Positions 1-8,943 of a DNA stretch of 64,000 nt are shown piece by piece. The position numbers were made by a program, and so were the translations under genes. This DNA comes from Methylosarcina fibrata AML-C10 (GTDB lineage Bacteria; Pseudomonadota; Gammaproteobacteria; Methylococcales; Methylomonadaceae). Numbering within the stretch: the first letter of the stretch is position 1; every line of letters begins with the position of its first letter. The notes below the pieces were generated by a model. The model was not told where the DNA came from. It saw nothing but the letters and a program-made list of their open reading frames with translations, and made no database searches. The stretch is taken from the NCBI RefSeq assembly GCF_000372865.1, contig NZ_KB889965.1:92720-156719 (forward strand), read 5' to 3'.

Positions 1-353
1 GCGCCTTCGTAGTTGTGGGCGTGGATCACGTCGACCTTGTGTTTCCGGATCAGCCCCACCAGTTTCAGCACCATCAGCGGGTCGTAGATGAATTTTTCCC
101 AGGCCGGCCCCACCTTGATTTCGTTGGACTTTAAAAACGGCGCCCGCACCCGGTGAATGGAAACGCCTTCGACCGGAATGTCCTGCCGGATCGGATAGGT
201 CAGAATGTGCACCGTATGGCCCTGCCGCACCAGGGCTTCCGACATTTCCCGGATCGACGCCGGGGAGCCGTGATTGGCGGGAAACGGACAGGCGGCAACC
301 ATCACAATCGTGAGCTTTCGACCCGCATGGCAATCTGTTGAACGAATAGACAT
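1..353 (-). CDS. Glycosyltransferase, GT4-type N-terminal part (cut by window edge)
   Basis: Reading the minus strand from an ATG at 351-353 gives about 117 residues that run off the left edge with no stop. The N-terminus is MSIRSTDCHAGRKLTIVMVA, followed by FPANHGSPASIREMSEALVRQ and later HKVDVIHAHNYEG. This is the first Rossmann half of a GT-B fold, with the usual beta-strand, a Gly-rich turn that contacts the sugar nucleotide, and the DVIHAHN strand of GT4 enzymes. An AAGGAGA ribosome-binding site lies just upstream at about 361-368. The gene faces the same way as most of the polysaccharide locus. Donor and acceptor cannot be told, and the catalytic C-terminal half is outside the window. 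Confidence 0.8.
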   Translation of the reverse strand, partial: MSIRSTDCHAGRKLTIVMVAACPFPANHGSPASIREMSEALVRQGHTVHILTYPIRQDIPVEGVSIHRVRAPFLKSNEIKVGPAWEKFIYDPLMVLKLVGLIRKHKVDVIHAHNYEG

Positions 354-923
354 TTTAAACTCTCCTTGGTTTGATTTGATCAAAGATACAGTTTGTTCAT
401 CTGGAAGAATCCGGGCATAACCCATATCAATTAATTTCAATTGTTTACGTTAATCTGGAACTGCCCTTTATTATCCTTATTCAATAAATCACCCTGCTGC
501 AAAATCGCTTTAATTTAAAAAATGTAATCGATCCGTCTGTTTTTGTTATTTTGTTTATTCGAGTTCGGCATTTTTCTTGCTATTTGAGGCTTTCACTCAA
601 TAAAGCTATCGGATTTATCAAGGATTTGTCAACTGATTTATTTAGTTAGTCCTCAAAATGGCTGAGCAAAGAATATTGTTCTTAAAAGTTTTCGGTTTTA
701 AGTGAAGTTGAAACTTATGTTGATTATCAATTTATAGAAATTTTTTACGGCCTACATCTAGCGAATGTCCCGACATTTCAAAGAAAAATATCCCGTGTGG
801 ATGCGGATTAATTGGGATATTTGTCCTATTGGTCTAGGATGAACGCTGAATTAGCGGCGCCGGCGAGATCGTCTGTATCAAGTCTTTAAGAGGTGAGAGA
901 GGGTGATACAGTTTTTCAGTCGG
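354..923. other. AT-rich 570-bp spacer without a gene
   Basis: This is a long AT-rich gap between the glycosyltransferase (minus) and the PilZ gene (minus). I found no credible ORF in it. The one recognisable signal is a plus-strand sigma-54-like -24/-12 element at 566-581. The right half (600-920) has no clear gene or terminator. It may hold the leader and promoter of the minus-strand glycosyltransferase, but no strong sigma-70 promoter stood out. Confidence 0.5.
566..581 (+). promoter_or_regulatory. Candidate sigma-54 (RpoN) -24/-12 element
   Basis: CGGCATTTTTCTTGCT matches the RpoN consensus TGGCAYRNNNNTTGCW except for the first base and the R position. The invariant GG (567-568) and GC (579-580) are exactly 10 bp apart. 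It would fire rightwards, yet no plus-strand gene follows until 2450. It would therefore drive a non-coding or antisense transcript, or be a chance match. The match is seen in the sequence; the function is inferred. Confidence 0.35.
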
Positions 924-1256
924 CTAATCGGTCGATATGATTGGAATCAGGCGACGGTGAGAAAAGCTGACTGCGATACCGCTAAGTCCCATTTGCTTGG
1001 CCTCTTCCCGAACTATCCGGCCTCGAGCGGCGAGACTGGCTCCGCCAGGCAGACGGACCAAGGCAAATAAACTCATGCCGACGTGCAGTGCATAAGGAAG
1101 CTGGAGATATAATCCGCCTTCGCTGATATTGTCGGCCAGAGTATGCATTTCAAAAAGTTGACCGGAAGCAGTAATGCCTCTTACTCTGACTGGGAAAATT
1201 CCCTTCAGGCGCTTCTCGGCCCTACGCTCAACATCACTATGATTGGAATCTGTCAT
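924..1256 (-). CDS. PilZ-domain c-di-GMP-binding protein
   Basis: A 110-residue single-domain protein. An arginine motif near residues 11-16 (RRAEKR, fitting RxxxR) is followed after one beta strand by N43xSxxG48 (DNISEGG). These are the two loops that wrap a c-di-GMP dimer in PilZ domains. Length and motif spacing fit a stand-alone PilZ protein. It lies downstream of the response-regulator gene in the same direction, about 250 bp apart, beside the polysaccharide genes, where it probably couples c-di-GMP to polysaccharide output or surface behaviour. That target is inference. No transmembrane segment is visible. Confidence 0.85.
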   Translation of the reverse strand: MTDSNHSDVERRAEKRLKGIFPVRVRGITASGQLFEMHTLADNISEGGLYLQLPYALHVGMSLFALVRLPGGASLAARGRIVREEAKQMGLSGIAVSFSHRRLIPIISTD

Positions 1257-1509
1257 ATTTGGGCATGATTTAGGGTGAGTTTCCGGCTATTGTGGCAAAT
1301 TTCATGCGTGCAGTCATGAGTCAATTATCACGATAAATCACTGAATCATTTATCCGCAATCCGATAGGATGGGACAAAACGCCTTGTCGATAGGGGAGCT
1401 CCGAAATGCCACTTACCGATTGTTTACAGCAAATAATTGCTAATAATAGATTGAAGAAAACACAGAAAAGGCAGGAGAAGGGCAGGCAGAGGGGACTGTC
1501 CATGTCTTG

Positions 1510-2184
1510 CTACAGGTCGGGGGATAACAAGCCGAAGTGGGACGCGCGCACCACCAGTTCGACGTGACTGGAAACGCCCAATTTGCTGTATATGATGACC
1601 AATTGATTTCTCACCGTTTTTTCGCTGATAAAAAGCTGTCCTGAAATTTTTTTAGCGCCCCAGCCTTTGGCTGCCAGACGGGCGATGGAGAGTTCGCGAG
1701 GAGTCAGTAAATTGGTTTTGGGTTTGTTGTCGGGCTCGTTTGCCGGGGAGGGACGGTTAAAGTCTCGCAGCATTTCGGCGGCAAGCGACCGGTTAAGCCA
1801 TACTTCGCCGGAACAGACGCTGCGAATGGCTTTCAGCAGCATGGAATTCGGCTGATTTTTCGTAAAAATCCCCATGGCGCCGATGCGCAAGGCCAACAGA
1901 TGCTTGTCGCGGCTTTCGCAGGCGGTCAATATCAGGATTTTGGAAGCCGGACTGGCCGATTGAAGTTCGGGAATACGCGGGGTGGTTTCGCCGTCCTTCA
2001 GGATCATGTTCAGCAGGATTAAATCGGGAGTGGCCTGCCTGGCTAGACGAAGGGCATCGGCAAAATTGTCGGCTTGTTCGACCAACTCCAGGTCGGCATC
2101 GGTTTGAAATAACGCGCCAATTCCTGTCCGGATCAATTCGTGATCTTCAGCTAATAGTACCCGGATTGGGCCGTTTTCTTTCAT
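1510..2184 (-). CDS. NarL/FixJ-type response regulator with Asn in place of the phosphoacceptor Asp
   Basis: 224 residues: an N-terminal receiver (about 7-125) and a C-terminal LuxR helix-turn-helix (about 158-212, LTPRELSIARLAAKGWG and SEKTVRNQL). The receiver keeps the acidic pair E13-D14, T87 and K109, but the residue expected to be phosphorylated is Asn59 (LILLNM, AAC codon at 2008-2010). It is therefore probably not switched by ordinary aspartyl phosphorylation. Such atypical receivers in other systems act constitutively or bind small ligands. No histidine kinase is adjacent. Probably a DNA-binding regulator of the surrounding surface locus, by position only. Confidence 0.85.
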   Translation of the reverse strand: MKENGPIRVLLAEDHELIRTGIGALFQTDADLELVEQADNFADALRLARQATPDLILLNMILKDGETTPRIPELQSASPASKILILTACESRDKHLLALRIGAMGIFTKNQPNSMLLKAIRSVCSGEVWLNRSLAAEMLRDFNRPSPANEPDNKPKTNLLTPRELSIARLAAKGWGAKKISGQLFISEKTVRNQLVIIYSKLGVSSHVELVVRASHFGLLSPDL

Positions 2185-2449
2185 AAGTTTTTAGAAATGA
2201 TATGATTATGAATGAAGTTAAACAGCAGCCAATGACCAGCTAATACTGTAAGATTTTTGGCCTATATTAATTAATTAGGGGGCAAATGTCCATATTCCAC
2301 TGGCAGGAAGTTCTTTCCTGAGAGGTAATAAATGAATTACTTTTCAAGCGCTTCATGGTTTAATGAGAGTATAGTTTGTCCGGCGTATTTTGTATTGAGT
2401 ACCGGTAAAAAAGCTGTTTTATGGCCAGTGGTGTATAGAATTGAATCAT

Positions 2450-3667
2450 ATGAAAGAAATGTTTGATGTCGTCATCGTAGGCGGGGGCATGGTCGGGGCG
2501 GCGGTAGCTTGCAGCCTGGGCGGCAGTTCGTTAAAGGTAGCTCTAATCGAGAGTTCGCCGCCGGAACCTTTTTCCGAGGATCAGCCGCACGATTTGAGGG
2601 TGTCGGCGCTCAGTATCGCATCGAAGACCATTCTGGACACCGTAGGCGCTTGGCAAGGCGTCGAAACTCGACGGTCGTGCCCGTTTCGGCGGATGCGGGT
2701 TTGGGAAACGGCGGGAGACACGGAGTTTTGCAGCGACGATATCGGCCAGCCGGCGTTGGGTTATATTGTCGAAAATCGAGTCACTCAACTGGCCTTGCTC
2801 GAACGGTTACAGGATTTCGCCAATGTCGAGAGAATCTTTCAAGTTCCCGTTAAAACCATCGATTACCGGCCCGATCGGCCGACCGATCTGGAACTGGCCG
2901 ATGGGCGCCTGTTGTCGGCCAAAGTTCTGGTCGCGGCCGACGGCGGTCAGTCGAGGGTCAGGCAAACGGTGGGCCTGGGCGTGACCAGTTGGGATTACAA
3001 ACAACATGCTCTGGTGATTTACATTGAAACGGCTTACGGTCAGCAGGATATTACCTGGCAACGCTTTGTGCCGACCGGTCCTCAGGCTTTCTTGCCGTTG
3101 ACCGGACCTTACGGCTCGATCGTCTGGTACCACTCTCCGGATGAAATCAGACGTCTTAAGGCTTTATCCGACGAGGCGTTATTAAAGGAACTGGTAGCCG
3201 CTTTTCCCGATTGTCTCGGAAAAGTCAACAAGGTCCTGGGCCGGGCCAGTTTTCCGTTGAAACGTCAGCATGCTCAGGATTATGTCAAAACCGGCGTCGT
3301 TCTGGTCGGCGATGCGGCGCACATGATCAATCCTCTGGCGGGGCAGGGGGTGAATATCGGCTTGCTGGATGCGGCGGCTCTGGCCGAAGTGCTGATCGAG
3401 GCGCATGGAAAAGGGCACGATATCCGGGACTTGTCGGTTTTGAAGCGTTACGAAGCCGTGCGTAAAAACGAAAACCTGAAAATGATGACGGTGATGGACG
3501 CTTTTTATCGGGTGTTCAGCAATCGTCTGCTGCCGCTCAAATTTATCCGGAATCTAGGCTTGGGTTTGGCCGAGCGGATCATTCCGGCCAAGACTAAAGT
3601 CATGCGTGCCGCCATGGGGCTGGAAGGCAATCTGCCCAAGCTGGCCCGGGGCAAGCCGATCGTTTGA
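2450..3667 (+). CDS. UbiH/UbiF/VisC/COQ6-family FAD-dependent hydroxylase
   Basis: About 405 residues of a class A flavin monooxygenase. It shows the N-terminal FAD fingerprint FDVVIVGGGMVGAAVA, the mid-protein DG motif (VLVAADGGQSRVRQTVG) and the second FAD motif GDAAHMINPLAGQGVNIGLLDA, all typical of ubiquinone-ring hydroxylases. Length matches UbiH, UbiF and UbiI. Which ring position it hydroxylates cannot be decided from sequence. I chose ATG 2450; a TTG at 2441 and an ATG at 2459 are alternatives, and none has a strong Shine-Dalgarno. It is a plus-strand gene interrupting the minus-strand surface locus, convergent with the next glycosyltransferase. Confidence 0.88.
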   Translation: MKEMFDVVIVGGGMVGAAVACSLGGSSLKVALIESSPPEPFSEDQPHDLRVSALSIASKTILDTVGAWQGVETRRSCPFRRMRVWETAGDTEFCSDDIGQPALGYIVENRVTQLALLERLQDFANVERIFQVPVKTIDYRPDRPTDLELADGRLLSAKVLVAADGGQSRVRQTVGLGVTSWDYKQHALVIYIETAYGQQDITWQRFVPTGPQAFLPLTGPYGSIVWYHSPDEIRRLKALSDEALLKELVAAFPDCLGKVNKVLGRASFPLKRQHAQDYVKTGVVLVGDAAHMINPLAGQGVNIGLLDAAALAEVLIEAHGKGHDIRDLSVLKRYEAVRKNENLKMMTVMDAFYRVFSNRLLPLKFIRNLGLGLAERIIPAKTKVMRAAMGLEGNLPKLARGKPIV

Positions 3668-3735
3668 TTTATTAGAGCCTTTTCGGCTCGCGTGTCCGGC
3701 CTCCGGCAAGCGATAGGAAACGTTCTAATCAAACC

Positions 3736-4731
3736 TTAGTCCTGGGTATCCAGAATTTCTTCAAAATAACGCTGATAGGCCATGGCCATCGTGTGCAGGC
3801 GAAACGCTTGTTCTATTTTGATGCGGTTATAGAGCCCCATTTCCTCTCGTAGCCGGCTGTCTTCAGCCAGCCGATGAATGCCGGAAACAAATGAGTCAAT
3901 ATGTCCTACCGGACATAAAAAGCCGCCTTTGTCCTGATCGATCAATTCCGGAAGCGAGGAGCAGTCCGAGGCGACGACCGGCAGGCCACAGGCCATGGCT
4001 TCGGCGACTGCCAGACCGAAGCCTTCCCTGACGGTCGGAAACAGCAGAAGATCGGCTTGCCGATAAAGTTCCGGCATGTCGCTATGGGGCACCGACCCCA
4101 GGCATTCAAGGCGCGGATGAGAAGGCAGTTTCGTTCGAGGCAATAAGCCGGAAGTATATTGGATAAGAATGTTGCGGTTGAGTTTTTCGGCTATCGGTAA
4201 TAACCATTGAGCTCCTTTGCCTGATTTTAAATTGCCGCTGAACAGCACTCTCACGACGCCCGATCGATTTTTTCTATCGGAGGGCGGGGTAAATAAAGTC
4301 TCGTCCACGCCGTTATAAATGACCCGAATGTCCTTTTCAATGTTGAGTTCCCGCCCGGCGAGATCGGCAATGAAGCGGCTGACCGCAGTGATGCCGGTCG
4401 ATACGGCGCCGGCCGCCTTCGTGAACCAGTACAGATCGGTTCGCCTATGCAGATTCTGAAAAAAACTGCCATAGGCTTGCAGATCGTCATCCAGCATATA
4501 GCCGTGAAACGTGGTCACCAACGGAACTTGATTTCTTAGGTGAAAGAGCCCGTAATCGGCCGGCGTGTGGATGAGTCGGGCCGGCTTGAAACGGCCGACG
4601 GAAACTAACGAAGGCGGGCAAAGCGTTCTATAAGGGTGATAAGGCACCACTTGATAATCAAGCAATTTTTTTTCGAGACTTTTGTGCAAAACATAAGCCC
4701 CATTGCCTGTTGCTACCGGACTGATAATCAT
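3736..4731 (-). CDS. Glycosyltransferase family 4
   Basis: 331 residues with a GT-B fold. The C-terminal GT4 signature FPTVREGFGLAVAEAMACGLPVVASD carries the EX7E pair that holds the donor sugar nucleotide. Upstream VRVLFSGNLKSGKGAQWLLP is the start of the glycosyl_transf_1 domain. It is predicted to add a sugar to the growing surface polysaccharide at the cytoplasmic face. Its start overlaps the end of the upstream GT2 gene by 4 bp (ATGA), so the two are translationally coupled. Sugar specificity is unknown. Confidence 0.88.
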   Translation of the reverse strand: MIISPVATGNGAYVLHKSLEKKLLDYQVVPYHPYRTLCPPSLVSVGRFKPARLIHTPADYGLFHLRNQVPLVTTFHGYMLDDDLQAYGSFFQNLHRRTDLYWFTKAAGAVSTGITAVSRFIADLAGRELNIEKDIRVIYNGVDETLFTPPSDRKNRSGVVRVLFSGNLKSGKGAQWLLPIAEKLNRNILIQYTSGLLPRTKLPSHPRLECLGSVPHSDMPELYRQADLLLFPTVREGFGLAVAEAMACGLPVVASDCSSLPELIDQDKGGFLCPVGHIDSFVSGIHRLAEDSRLREEMGLYNRIKIEQAFRLHTMAMAYQRYFEEILDTQD

Positions 4732-5609
4732 GATCGGGAGGTAGACAAAATTTGCCGGGCGCGCCTATACCACATGTACAGTAGCCAGTACATCCGATAA
4801 ACGGTTGACATGGCGAAAGAACGGCAATTCTTTATGTGCGCTGTTCTTTCTTCGTCCAGGCGCTTCAACAGACTGGGCCAGTCTTTACGGGCGCTGACGC
4901 CGGTATCGCCCATGACGGTAATCGCTAAAGGATGAGAGTGGGCATGGAGGCCGTATCGATAGGCTCTAAGAAAAAAATCAAAATCCATGGCTATCTTGAA
5001 ACCGGTATCGAAGCCGCCGATGCGCTCGAAAACATCGCGCTTGCAGAGAGTGCCTTGATGATAGACGCCGGTTTTAAAATTCATCCAGAAATTAAAGCCG
5101 CGGGGAGACAGGCGTTTTCTGGAATGTCCGTAGAAAATGTCAAACAGAACGATATCCTGGCCATCAAGAAACTCGGCGGCTTTTTCCAGGCTGGTGCTTT
5201 CGGACAGAAAATCGTCCGCGTGAATGAAAAGGACATAATCGCCCGTGGCGCGGCTGAGCCCTTTATTCATGGCATCGGCAATCCCTTGATCCGGTTCACT
5301 GACCCAGTAGTTGATCGCCTGCCGATGACGGCGAATAATTTCCACAGTGCCGTCGGATGACCCGCCGTCAATGAGGATGAATTCGATGGGACGATAGGTT
5401 TGCCCGATGACGCTCAGGATCGTCTGTTCGATGGATGCGGCTCCGTTATACACGACGGTAATGATCGAAATGACAGGACGGTCGGCTTTAAAAGTTTTCT
5501 GTTCGCCTGAACTGCCGAGAGGCACGGGTTGCAGGAGTGATGGCCCGCTGCCGGTGTCGTGTCCGGAAAACAGGGCGATTCTCGGCGGCGTTTTCGATCG
5601 TAAACTCAT
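4728..5609 (-). CDS. Glycosyltransferase family 2 (GT-A fold)
   Basis: 293 residues. After a roughly 45-residue variable leader, the GT2 core begins with ISIITVVYNGAASIEQTILSVIGQTY, then LIDGGSSDGT, and the DXD-type metal site in VLFIHADDF. This order is typical of WcaE/WcaA-like transferases of exopolysaccharide and O-antigen loci. The Pro-rich leader is unusual, and a later start near KADRPVISI would also be compatible with the domain, although no ATG lies there. First gene of a two-gene unit with the GT4 downstream. Donor and linkage unknown. Confidence 0.85.
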   Translation of the reverse strand: MSLRSKTPPRIALFSGHDTGSGPSLLQPVPLGSSGEQKTFKADRPVISIITVVYNGAASIEQTILSVIGQTYRPIEFILIDGGSSDGTVEIIRRHRQAINYWVSEPDQGIADAMNKGLSRATGDYVLFIHADDFLSESTSLEKAAEFLDGQDIVLFDIFYGHSRKRLSPRGFNFWMNFKTGVYHQGTLCKRDVFERIGGFDTGFKIAMDFDFFLRAYRYGLHAHSHPLAITVMGDTGVSARKDWPSLLKRLDEERTAHIKNCRSFAMSTVYRMYWLLYMWYRRARQILSTSRS

Positions 5610-5821
5610 TCGGGTATCCGGTTTTTGTACTATGATTCCGTTAGGCTGAACGGCAAAATTCTTAAAGTCGGCGCAAATTGATTATGAAACCGAATTTTTT
5701 GCCGGAAAAAAGCAGTCATCAAAAGATGTTTAAATCGACCCGAAGCGAATGCTTTTAGAAATTCCATTAAGTTCCGGTTCGTAACAGTATAGTTTCAATT
5801 CCGATCAAGAGTCCTTATCGT

Positions 5822-7009
5822 TTGCGTCCCGACAAAAGCCGAACCCAATCCGGAATACTTATTATTCACCCGGAAGGAAACTCGTTCAACAATCCCACCC
5901 TCAAGAGTCTGATCGACTTGTTCGTCAGCCTGGGGATTCCGGTCGATCTACGCTATGGGGTTTCCGACGCGCCGATGCCTGCCGGTTACGACGGCGTGAA
6001 GTTGTTGCCGTACGGAAAATTCCATAAATTCATCCGCGCCGTCATTCTGGAAAATCTTTGCTTTATTCCATTGATCGGGCTGGTAGTCGCCTTGGACGAC
6101 TTATTGCTGTACGGGAATTACCGGCTGGTCCTGGGCGTCGACCGGGAAGGATTGATACAGGCCGGACTGCTTCACCGGATGAAGAAAATCCCCTATGTTT
6201 TTTTATCTTTCGAAATTCAGTTCGGCGATGAAACCTCCAGGCGTTTCAAAGCTCCGGAAATCAAAGCGTCCAGGGATGCTGCCGCCTGGCTGGTTCAGGA
6301 TGAGGTGCGCGCCCGTCTTCTGGTCGAAGAAAACAAACTGGATCCTGTTAAAAAAATCGTGCTGCCTCTGGCGTCGGTCGGCCACGCCGAAGCGTCTTCG
6401 TCGAGGCTGAGAGACCGGCTCGGCATTCCCAATGAAAAAAAAGTCGCGATTACGTTGGGCTCCATTACCGCCTGGTCCATGGCCGCCGATATTATCAAAA
6501 GCGCGACTTCCTGGCCGGAGGATTGGGTATTGATCGTGCATGACCGTTACGGCAAAACTTCCAGGCGGTTACAGGACATTCTGCCAGCCATAGAACCCTA
6601 TCTGAACAACAAGATTTATATCAGCGACGAGGCCAGCCTGATGGTGGACGATCTGGGCAACATTCTTGCCGGCGTTTCAGTGGGACTGGCTTTTTATCGG
6701 CCCGTTTGGGACTGTCCATCGTCCGGAAAGAACATTCAATACCTTGGGCTGGCTTCCGGAAAAATCAGCACCTATTTACGCTACGGCATACCGGTTATCG
6801 TCAACGAGATAGGGCTTTACGCGGAGGAAGCCCAAAAACATCGTTTTGGCCTGGCGGTCGAGGATGCCGACCGGATCGGAAGCCGGCTTGATGAAGTCGA
6901 CCGGCCGAGCTACCGCGAAAATGCCAAACGGTATTTCAGGGAAACCCTGGATTTTAAGCTGCATGAAGACAAGATCCTGAATTGCCTGAAAGAAAATAAG
7001 GCGTTATGA
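5822..7009 (+). CDS. Glycosyltransferase-like protein (GT-B type), on the opposite strand to its cluster
   Basis: 395 residues. The N-terminal half has strands such as ILIIHPEGNSFNNPTLKSLIDL, and the C-terminal half has KVAITLGSITAW, DWVLIVHDRYGK and a late segment resembling a donor-binding region (KISTYLRYGIPVIV). I read this as a diverged GT4-like enzyme. No catalytic motif is strict enough for a family number. The start is TTG 5822; an in-frame stop at 5768 leaves no upstream ATG. Its end overlaps the end of the convergent methyltransferase gene by 6 bp. Role in the polysaccharide locus is inferred from position. Confidence 0.7.
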   Translation: MRPDKSRTQSGILIIHPEGNSFNNPTLKSLIDLFVSLGIPVDLRYGVSDAPMPAGYDGVKLLPYGKFHKFIRAVILENLCFIPLIGLVVALDDLLLYGNYRLVLGVDREGLIQAGLLHRMKKIPYVFLSFEIQFGDETSRRFKAPEIKASRDAAAWLVQDEVRARLLVEENKLDPVKKIVLPLASVGHAEASSSRLRDRLGIPNEKKVAITLGSITAWSMAADIIKSATSWPEDWVLIVHDRYGKTSRRLQDILPAIEPYLNNKIYISDEASLMVDDLGNILAGVSVGLAFYRPVWDCPSSGKNIQYLGLASGKISTYLRYGIPVIVNEIGLYAEEAQKHRFGLAVEDADRIGSRLDEVDRPSYRENAKRYFRETLDFKLHEDKILNCLKENKAL

Positions 7010-7774
7010 ACGCCGGGCGACGGCACAGGCATTCCAACTGTCGAAGCCCGGCGCGGTGGTTTTCATCCAGGCATGGCTGCCGATCAGTTCCATGCCGTGC
7101 CGGGCCAACAGCAGTTCGATCTCGGGGATGAATAAATACCGCATCGAGTGGGTTTCCCTGATGGTTTCCAGCTTTCCATCGGGTTTGCGTTCGATCAGCA
7201 GTTCGTAGTTGACGTCGACGATGTTCTTGTCGACATGAACTACGGGTTCGGCAATCCGCGTAAGGCGGACGTCTTTATCTTCGAAGCGCTGTACCCGGAC
7301 TTCGGGCAATTGCCGGATGACCGCAGGCCCGTACCAGAAATCAAACAGCAGTATGCCGCCGTCGGCCAGATGGGCGGCGGCGGTAGCGACGGCAGCGGAA
7401 AGGTCGTCATTCGTCGTCTGGTAACTGAAGACATGAAACAGCGACACCACGGCATCGAAGCGTTTTTCCAGCCGGATGGTGCGGATGTCGCCCTGCGTGA
7501 AATTTAACCTGGCGCGAAGTTCCTGGGACATGACGGTTTTTTTCGATTCGGCTGCCTTCAGCATGTTCGGGCTTAAATCCACGCCATGCACTGCGTGTCC
7601 CAGTCTGGCGAAGTGCTCGGCGTGGCTGCCGGTGCCGCAGCCGAGTTCCAATAGGTTCGTGCCGCGAGATCCATGACACCGAAGGTGCGACAGGGCATAG
7701 CCGGCTTCCGAGGCATAGTCTTTTTCTTTATAAAATAGCTCGTAATAGTCGGCATAGCCGTCAAAAGCACTCAT
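7004..7774 (-). CDS. Class I SAM-dependent methyltransferase
   Basis: 256 residues with a methyltransferase_25 type core. Motif I is LLELGCGTGSHAEHFARLG, motif II acidic residue sits in HGVDLSPNML, and post-motif DAVVSLFHVFSYQ follows. Family members methylate small molecules, often sugars or their derivatives, using S-adenosylmethionine. In this locus a role in O- or N-methylating a sugar residue is plausible but not shown. It is downstream of the aminotransferase gene, with a 53-bp gap and no obvious terminator, so the two are probably co-transcribed. Confidence 0.85.
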   Translation of the reverse strand: MSAFDGYADYYELFYKEKDYASEAGYALSHLRCHGSRGTNLLELGCGTGSHAEHFARLGHAVHGVDLSPNMLKAAESKKTVMSQELRARLNFTQGDIRTIRLEKRFDAVVSLFHVFSYQTTNDDLSAAVATAAAHLADGGILLFDFWYGPAVIRQLPEVRVQRFEDKDVRLTRIAEPVVHVDKNIVDVNYELLIERKPDGKLETIRETHSMRYLFIPEIELLLARHGMELIGSHAWMKTTAPGFDSWNACAVARRS

Positions 7775-7827
7775 ATGACAAATCCGTATAAGCTGTTTTC
7801 GGGGGATAAGATCTCGATTCCGGCCTT

Positions 7828-8943
7828 CTATCGGTTGTGCAGAATACTTTTTACCTGATCGGCCACCTGTCCGATCTGATTTTCGCTCAAAGCCAGACCG
7901 CTCGGAAGATAAAAGCCTTGTTCGGCCAGGTTTTCCGCAACCGGATAACTTTCTTGCTCGAACCAGCCCTTATTCAGCAATACCGGCTGCCGGTGCATGG
8001 GCCAGAAGAACGGGCGGGTTCCCACGCCGTTGAGCGACAGCCTTTGCATGGCCGATGCAGCATCGATCCCTAGGGTTTTATCCAGGACCAGGCCGAACAC
8101 CCAGTAGATATTTTCGGCGAATTCCGTTCTTGTTAACGGTAATTGCACGCCGGGCACATCCTGCAGGAGTTCATGATAGCGCCGGCCGATGAAGCGTTTT
8201 CTGGCCACGAACTCATCGAGACGCTCCAGCTGCGCCAGCCCGAGCGCGGCCTGGAGATTGGTCATGCGGTAATTCCAGCCGAGATGTTCGTGGACAAAGC
8301 GCTTGCCCGGCTGGAAACAGAGGTTTCTCAAACTGCGCGCCCGCTCGGCGAGTTCCTCGTCGTCGGTGGCCATCATGCCGCCTTCGCCGGTGGTAATGTG
8401 TTTATTAGGATAAAAGCTGAAGGTGCTGATATCGCCGAAGCTGCCGCAGGGTTTGTCTTTATAGGTTTGGCCGAGCATTTGGGAAGCGTCTTCGATCAAT
8501 TTCAGGCCGTGCCGGTCGGCGAGAGCCAGTAAAGGATCCATGTCCACCGGCAGGCCGTAAATATGCACCGCCATGATGGCCTTGGTGCGCGGCGTAATCT
8601 TTGCGGCGACCTGCTCGACGTCCATGTTCCAGCTCAAAGGATCGCTGTCAACCAGGACCGGCGTCGCTCCTGCCCGGACAATCTGGTGAATGCACGAAAT
8701 AATCGTGAAGGTCGGCAGAATGACTTCATCGCCGGGGCCGATTGCCAAGGCTTCCACCGCAATATCCAGAGCCGCCGTACCGTTGGCGGCGGCGACCGCA
8801 TGGCGGCGGCCGACCCGCCGCGCAAAAGCTTGTTCGAAGCGCTCGACGAACGGTCCTTCGGACGAGATCCAGCCGGTATCGATGCATTCCAGCAAATACT
8901 TTTTTTCGTTGCCGTCCAGGAGCGGCTGGTTGACGGGAATCAC
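7828..8943 (-). CDS. DegT/DnrJ/EryC1/StrS-family PLP sugar aminotransferase, perosamine-synthase-like
   Basis: 371 residues, normal for the family. The PLP Schiff-base lysine is K181 in FYPNKHITTGEGGMM. The cofactor-binding acidic residue is D152 in EDASQMLGQ, and the N-terminal HAVAAANGTAAL is the phosphate loop. It transfers an amino group from glutamate to a nucleotide-linked keto-sugar. The motif style is close to GDP-perosamine synthases, so a 4-amino sugar is a reasonable guess. It overlaps the cupin gene by 4 bp, a coupling common in amino-sugar pathways. No sugar 4,6-dehydratase is in the window; it must be encoded elsewhere. Confidence 0.9.
   Translation of the reverse strand: MIPVNQPLLDGNEKKYLLECIDTGWISSEGPFVERFEQAFARRVGRRHAVAAANGTAALDIAVEALAIGPGDEVILPTFTIISCIHQIVRAGATPVLVDSDPLSWNMDVEQVAAKITPRTKAIMAVHIYGLPVDMDPLLALADRHGLKLIEDASQMLGQTYKDKPCGSFGDISTFSFYPNKHITTGEGGMMATDDEELAERARSLRNLCFQPGKRFVHEHLGWNYRMTNLQAALGLAQLERLDEFVARKRFIGRRYHELLQDVPGVQLPLTRTEFAENIYWVFGLVLDKTLGIDAASAMQRLSLNGVGTRPFFWPMHRQPVLLNKGWFEQESYPVAENLAEQGFYLPSGLALSENQIGQVADQVKSILHNR

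Noticed and set aside
1321-1503. 60-codon minus-strand frame just after the response regulator
   Set aside because: No Shine-Dalgarno, no recognised family and Cys/Phe-rich composition as in chance frames.
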